64,000 nt of DNA, from the NCBI RefSeq assembly GCF_002043095.1, contig NZ_MVOC01000022.1, forward strand, positions 79,866-143,865, in the 5' to 3' direction. Under the pieces are notes generated by a model, which saw only the letters and a list, made by a program, of their open reading frames with translations, did not search any database and was not told where the DNA came from. The DNA is from Mycobacterium sp. AT1 (GTDB lineage: Bacteria > Actinomycetota > Actinomycetes > Mycobacteriales > Mycobacteriaceae). How positions within the stretch are numbered: position 1 is the first letter of the stretch; the number at the start of each line of letters is the position of its first letter. This document shows positions 62,152-64,000 of this stretch, in pieces. A program made the position numbers and the translations under genes.

Positions 62152-64000
62152 ATGACCACCACGACGGCGCGGGCGCAGACCCGCACCAGCGCAGTGTGGC
62201 CGATCCTCTTGGGTGTCGGTCTGCTGGCCGGCGCGACCGCCGCATGCATCGCCGCGCTGTCGCTGGCCGATGCGTTGACCGCGACCGGCCTGCCCGATCC
62301 CGGCCCCGTGACCAACTACGGACTGCCGTTCGTCAGAGCGGCGGGGGAGATCGCCGCCGTCGTCGCGGTGGGGTCGTTCCTGCTCGCCGCCTTCCTGGTC
62401 CCGCCACAGCGCAACGGCGTACTCGACGCGGCGGGGTATCGCGCGCTGCGGACGGGAACCGTCGCCTCGGGTGTCTGGACCGTGTGCGCGGCCATGCTGG
62501 TCCCGTTGACCGTCTCCGACGTCACCGGCCAACCGCTGACCAGCCGCATGGACCTCTCGGCGATCTGGTCGGTGGCGAGCCTGGTCGACGTTGCGGGGGC
62601 GTGGCGGTGGACCGCGCTGTTCGCCGCGGTCGTGACGGTCCTCAGCATTCCGGTGCTGCGCTGGTCGTGGACCCCGCTGTTGTTGGCTGGCTCGCTGGTC
62701 ACCCTTCTGCCGCTGGTGCTGACGGGACACTCCTCGGCGGGTGGGTCTCACGACCTGGGCACCAACAGTCTCTTCGTTCACCTGATTGCGGGTGCGTTGT
62801 GGGCGGGCGGTCTGCTCGCGCTGCTCGCGCATGCCCTTCGAGGAGGTGAACACGCCAACCTCGCTGCCCGGCGGTTCTCCGTCGTTGCGCTGTGGTGCTT
62901 CATCGCGATGGCGGTCTCCGGGGTGGTCAACGCGCTGGTGCGCGTCCGCTTCGACGACCTCTTTCACACCAATTACGGCTGGTTGCTGGTCGGCAAGGGC
63001 ACGGCACTGGTCGTGCTCGGCGTGCTCGGGTGGCAGCAACGGCGTCGCGGCGTCGCAGCGTTACGCGCCGATTCGAACGCGCGTGGTGCCCTGATCCGGC
63101 TGGCGTTGATCGAGGCCGGGGTCTTCGGCGTGACGTTCGGCATCGCCGTCGCACTGGGCCGTACCCCGCCGCCTCCGCCGGCGATCTTCAACCCGTCGGT
63201 GACGGCGGTGGAGATCGGCTACGACCTCGCGGGCCCGCCCACCGTCGCGCGGATCCTGTTCGACTGGCGCTTCGACCTGATCCTCGGGACGGCGGCCATC
63301 GTGTTCGCCGGCCTGTACCTGGCCGGGGTGTGGCGGCTGCGCAAGCGCGGCGACGCCTGGCCGACCGGGCGGATCGTCGCCTGGCTGTGTGGCTGCGCGG
63401 TGCTGCTGTTCGCCACGTCGTCCGGGATCGGCCGCTACATGCCCGCGATGTTCAGCATGCACATGGCCGCGCACATGCTGCTGTCGATGCTGGTGCCGGT
63501 GTTGCTGGTGTTGGGCGCACCCGTCACCCTGGCGCTGCGGGCACTGCCCGCAGCACGCGGCGATGACCCGCCCGGCCCCCGTGAGTGGCTGTTGGCGGCG
63601 TTGCACAGTCGGGTGTCGCGGTTCCTGACCAACCCCATCGTCGCCACCATCATCTTCGTCTCGGGGTTCTACGGTCTCTACTTCGGCGGCATCTTCGACG
63701 TGGCGGTCACCAGCCACGCGGCCCACGTCGCCATGAACCTGCACTTCCTGCTGACCGGCTATCTGTTCTACTGGGTGGTGATCGGTGTCGACCCGACGCC
63801 GAGGCCGATTCCGCCCATCGCCAAGTTGGCGGTGGTGTTCGCGTCGCTTCCCCTGCACGCCTTCTTCGGCGTCGTGCTGATGGGCACCAAGGCCGTGCTC
63901 GCCGGCGACTTCTACAAGTCTCTGCAGCTGCCCTGGCACACCGATCTGCTGGCCGATCAACGGCTTGGTGGTGGAATCGCTTGGTCGGCAGGCGAAGTCC
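62152..64000 (+). CDS. CopD/CtaG fusion membrane protein (3' end outside window)
   Basis: At least 616 residues, open at the window edge. The first part (to about residue 340) has roughly nine helices with the CopD-type pattern (GHSSAGGSHDLGTNSLFVHL, GALWAGGLLALL, ALWCFIAMAVSGVVNALVR). The second (from about residue 360) is a caa3-type CtaG region with IGRYMPAMFSMHMAAHMLLSM, SHAAHVAMNLHFLLTGYLFYW and conserved His residues. CtaG proteins help deliver copper to cytochrome oxidase; CopD is linked to copper uptake. A copper-handling role in the membrane is likely. ATG at 62152 with GGAGG nearly abutting it; the close spacing leaves the start slightly uncertain. Confidence 0.85.
   Translation, partial: MTTTTARAQTRTSAVWPILLGVGLLAGATAACIAALSLADALTATGLPDPGPVTNYGLPFVRAAGEIAAVVAVGSFLLAAFLVPPQRNGVLDAAGYRALRTGTVASGVWTVCAAMLVPLTVSDVTGQPLTSRMDLSAIWSVASLVDVAGAWRWTALFAAVVTVLSIPVLRWSWTPLLLAGSLVTLLPLVLTGHSSAGGSHDLGTNSLFVHLIAGALWAGGLLALLAHALRGGEHANLAARRFSVVALWCFIAMAVSGVVNALVRVRFDDLFHTNYGWLLVGKGTALVVLGVLGWQQRRRGVAALRADSNARGALIRLALIEAGVFGVTFGIAVALGRTPPPPPAIFNPSVTAVEIGYDLAGPPTVARILFDWRFDLILGTAAIVFAGLYLAGVWRLRKRGDAWPTGRIVAWLCGCAVLLFATSSGIGRYMPAMFSMHMAAHMLLSMLVPVLLVLGAPVTLALRALPAARGDDPPGPREWLLAALHSRVSRFLTNPIVATIIFVSGFYGLYFGGIFDVAVTSHAAHVAMNLHFLLTGYLFYWVVIGVDPTPRPIPPIAKLAVVFASLPLHAFFGVVLMGTKAVLAGDFYKSLQLPWHTDLLADQRLGGGIAWSAGEV

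Overview
The window is high-GC actinobacterial DNA that I read as a fast-growing Mycobacterium (Mycolicibacterium) chromosome. The main reason is a run of genes whose content and order match, from memory, the M. tuberculosis Rv2511-Rv2498c and Rv2484c-Rv2482c neighbourhoods: orn, a HerA-like ATPase, the mycolate reductase cmrA, an MFS protein, a BkaR-type TetR regulator, accD1-accA1-fadE19-maoC-citE, and later a WS/DGAT-plsC-plsB2 operon. Genes are tightly packed, with many 4-base start/stop overlaps and frequent GTG starts. No insertion sequence, CRISPR array or rRNA was seen.

Layout. 1-8 kb: housekeeping genes, tRNA-His with a strong hairpin, and two small membrane-protein genes behind a SigF-like promoter. 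8.4-14.5 kb: a leucine/branched-chain acyl-CoA catabolic operon (methylcrotonyl-CoA carboxylase, acyl-CoA dehydrogenase, hydratase, CitE-type lyase) divergent from its TetR regulator; two related palindromes lie between them, one over the accD1 start codon.

16-34 kb: an accessory catabolic island. The plus-strand operon encodes a CYP108-type P450, ferredoxin reductase, [2Fe-2S] ferredoxin, alcohol dehydrogenase and aldehyde dehydrogenase, which together would oxidise a methyl group to a carboxylate. The minus-strand operon encodes an ACMSD-like decarboxylase, LigB-type extradiol dioxygenase, meta-cleavage hydrolase, Rieske dioxygenase alpha and beta, cis-diol dehydrogenase, and the hydratase/acetaldehyde dehydrogenase/aldolase trio. 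A GAF-LuxR and a GntR regulator and a medium-chain acyl-CoA ligase complete it. Read together, this is a candidate complete p-cymene to p-cumate to pyruvate, acetyl-CoA and isobutyryl-CoA pathway.

34-43 kb: a FAAL-like FadD, then a TetR-controlled set with a protein of unknown function, an F420-type LLM oxidoreductase, a PEP-utilising phosphotransferase with rifampin-phosphotransferase-like layout, an SDR and a haloalkane dehalogenase. 43-53 kb: a secreted phosphodiester glycosidase, a MacB-like ABC exporter, a possible LuxI-fold acyltransferase and a group of glycosyltransferases with a WcbI-family protein. 53-56 kb: a membrane protein, a second SigF-like promoter with a 45-residue acidic protein, a SulP transporter, a MerR regulator and tRNA-Arg, beside which lies a small PD-(D/E)XK-type nuclease gene. 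56.6-62.1 kb: the glycerolipid acyltransferase operon. The window ends inside a CopD-CtaG fusion gene.

Comparisons with named strains, reference proteins and published motifs come from memory, because no database could be searched.
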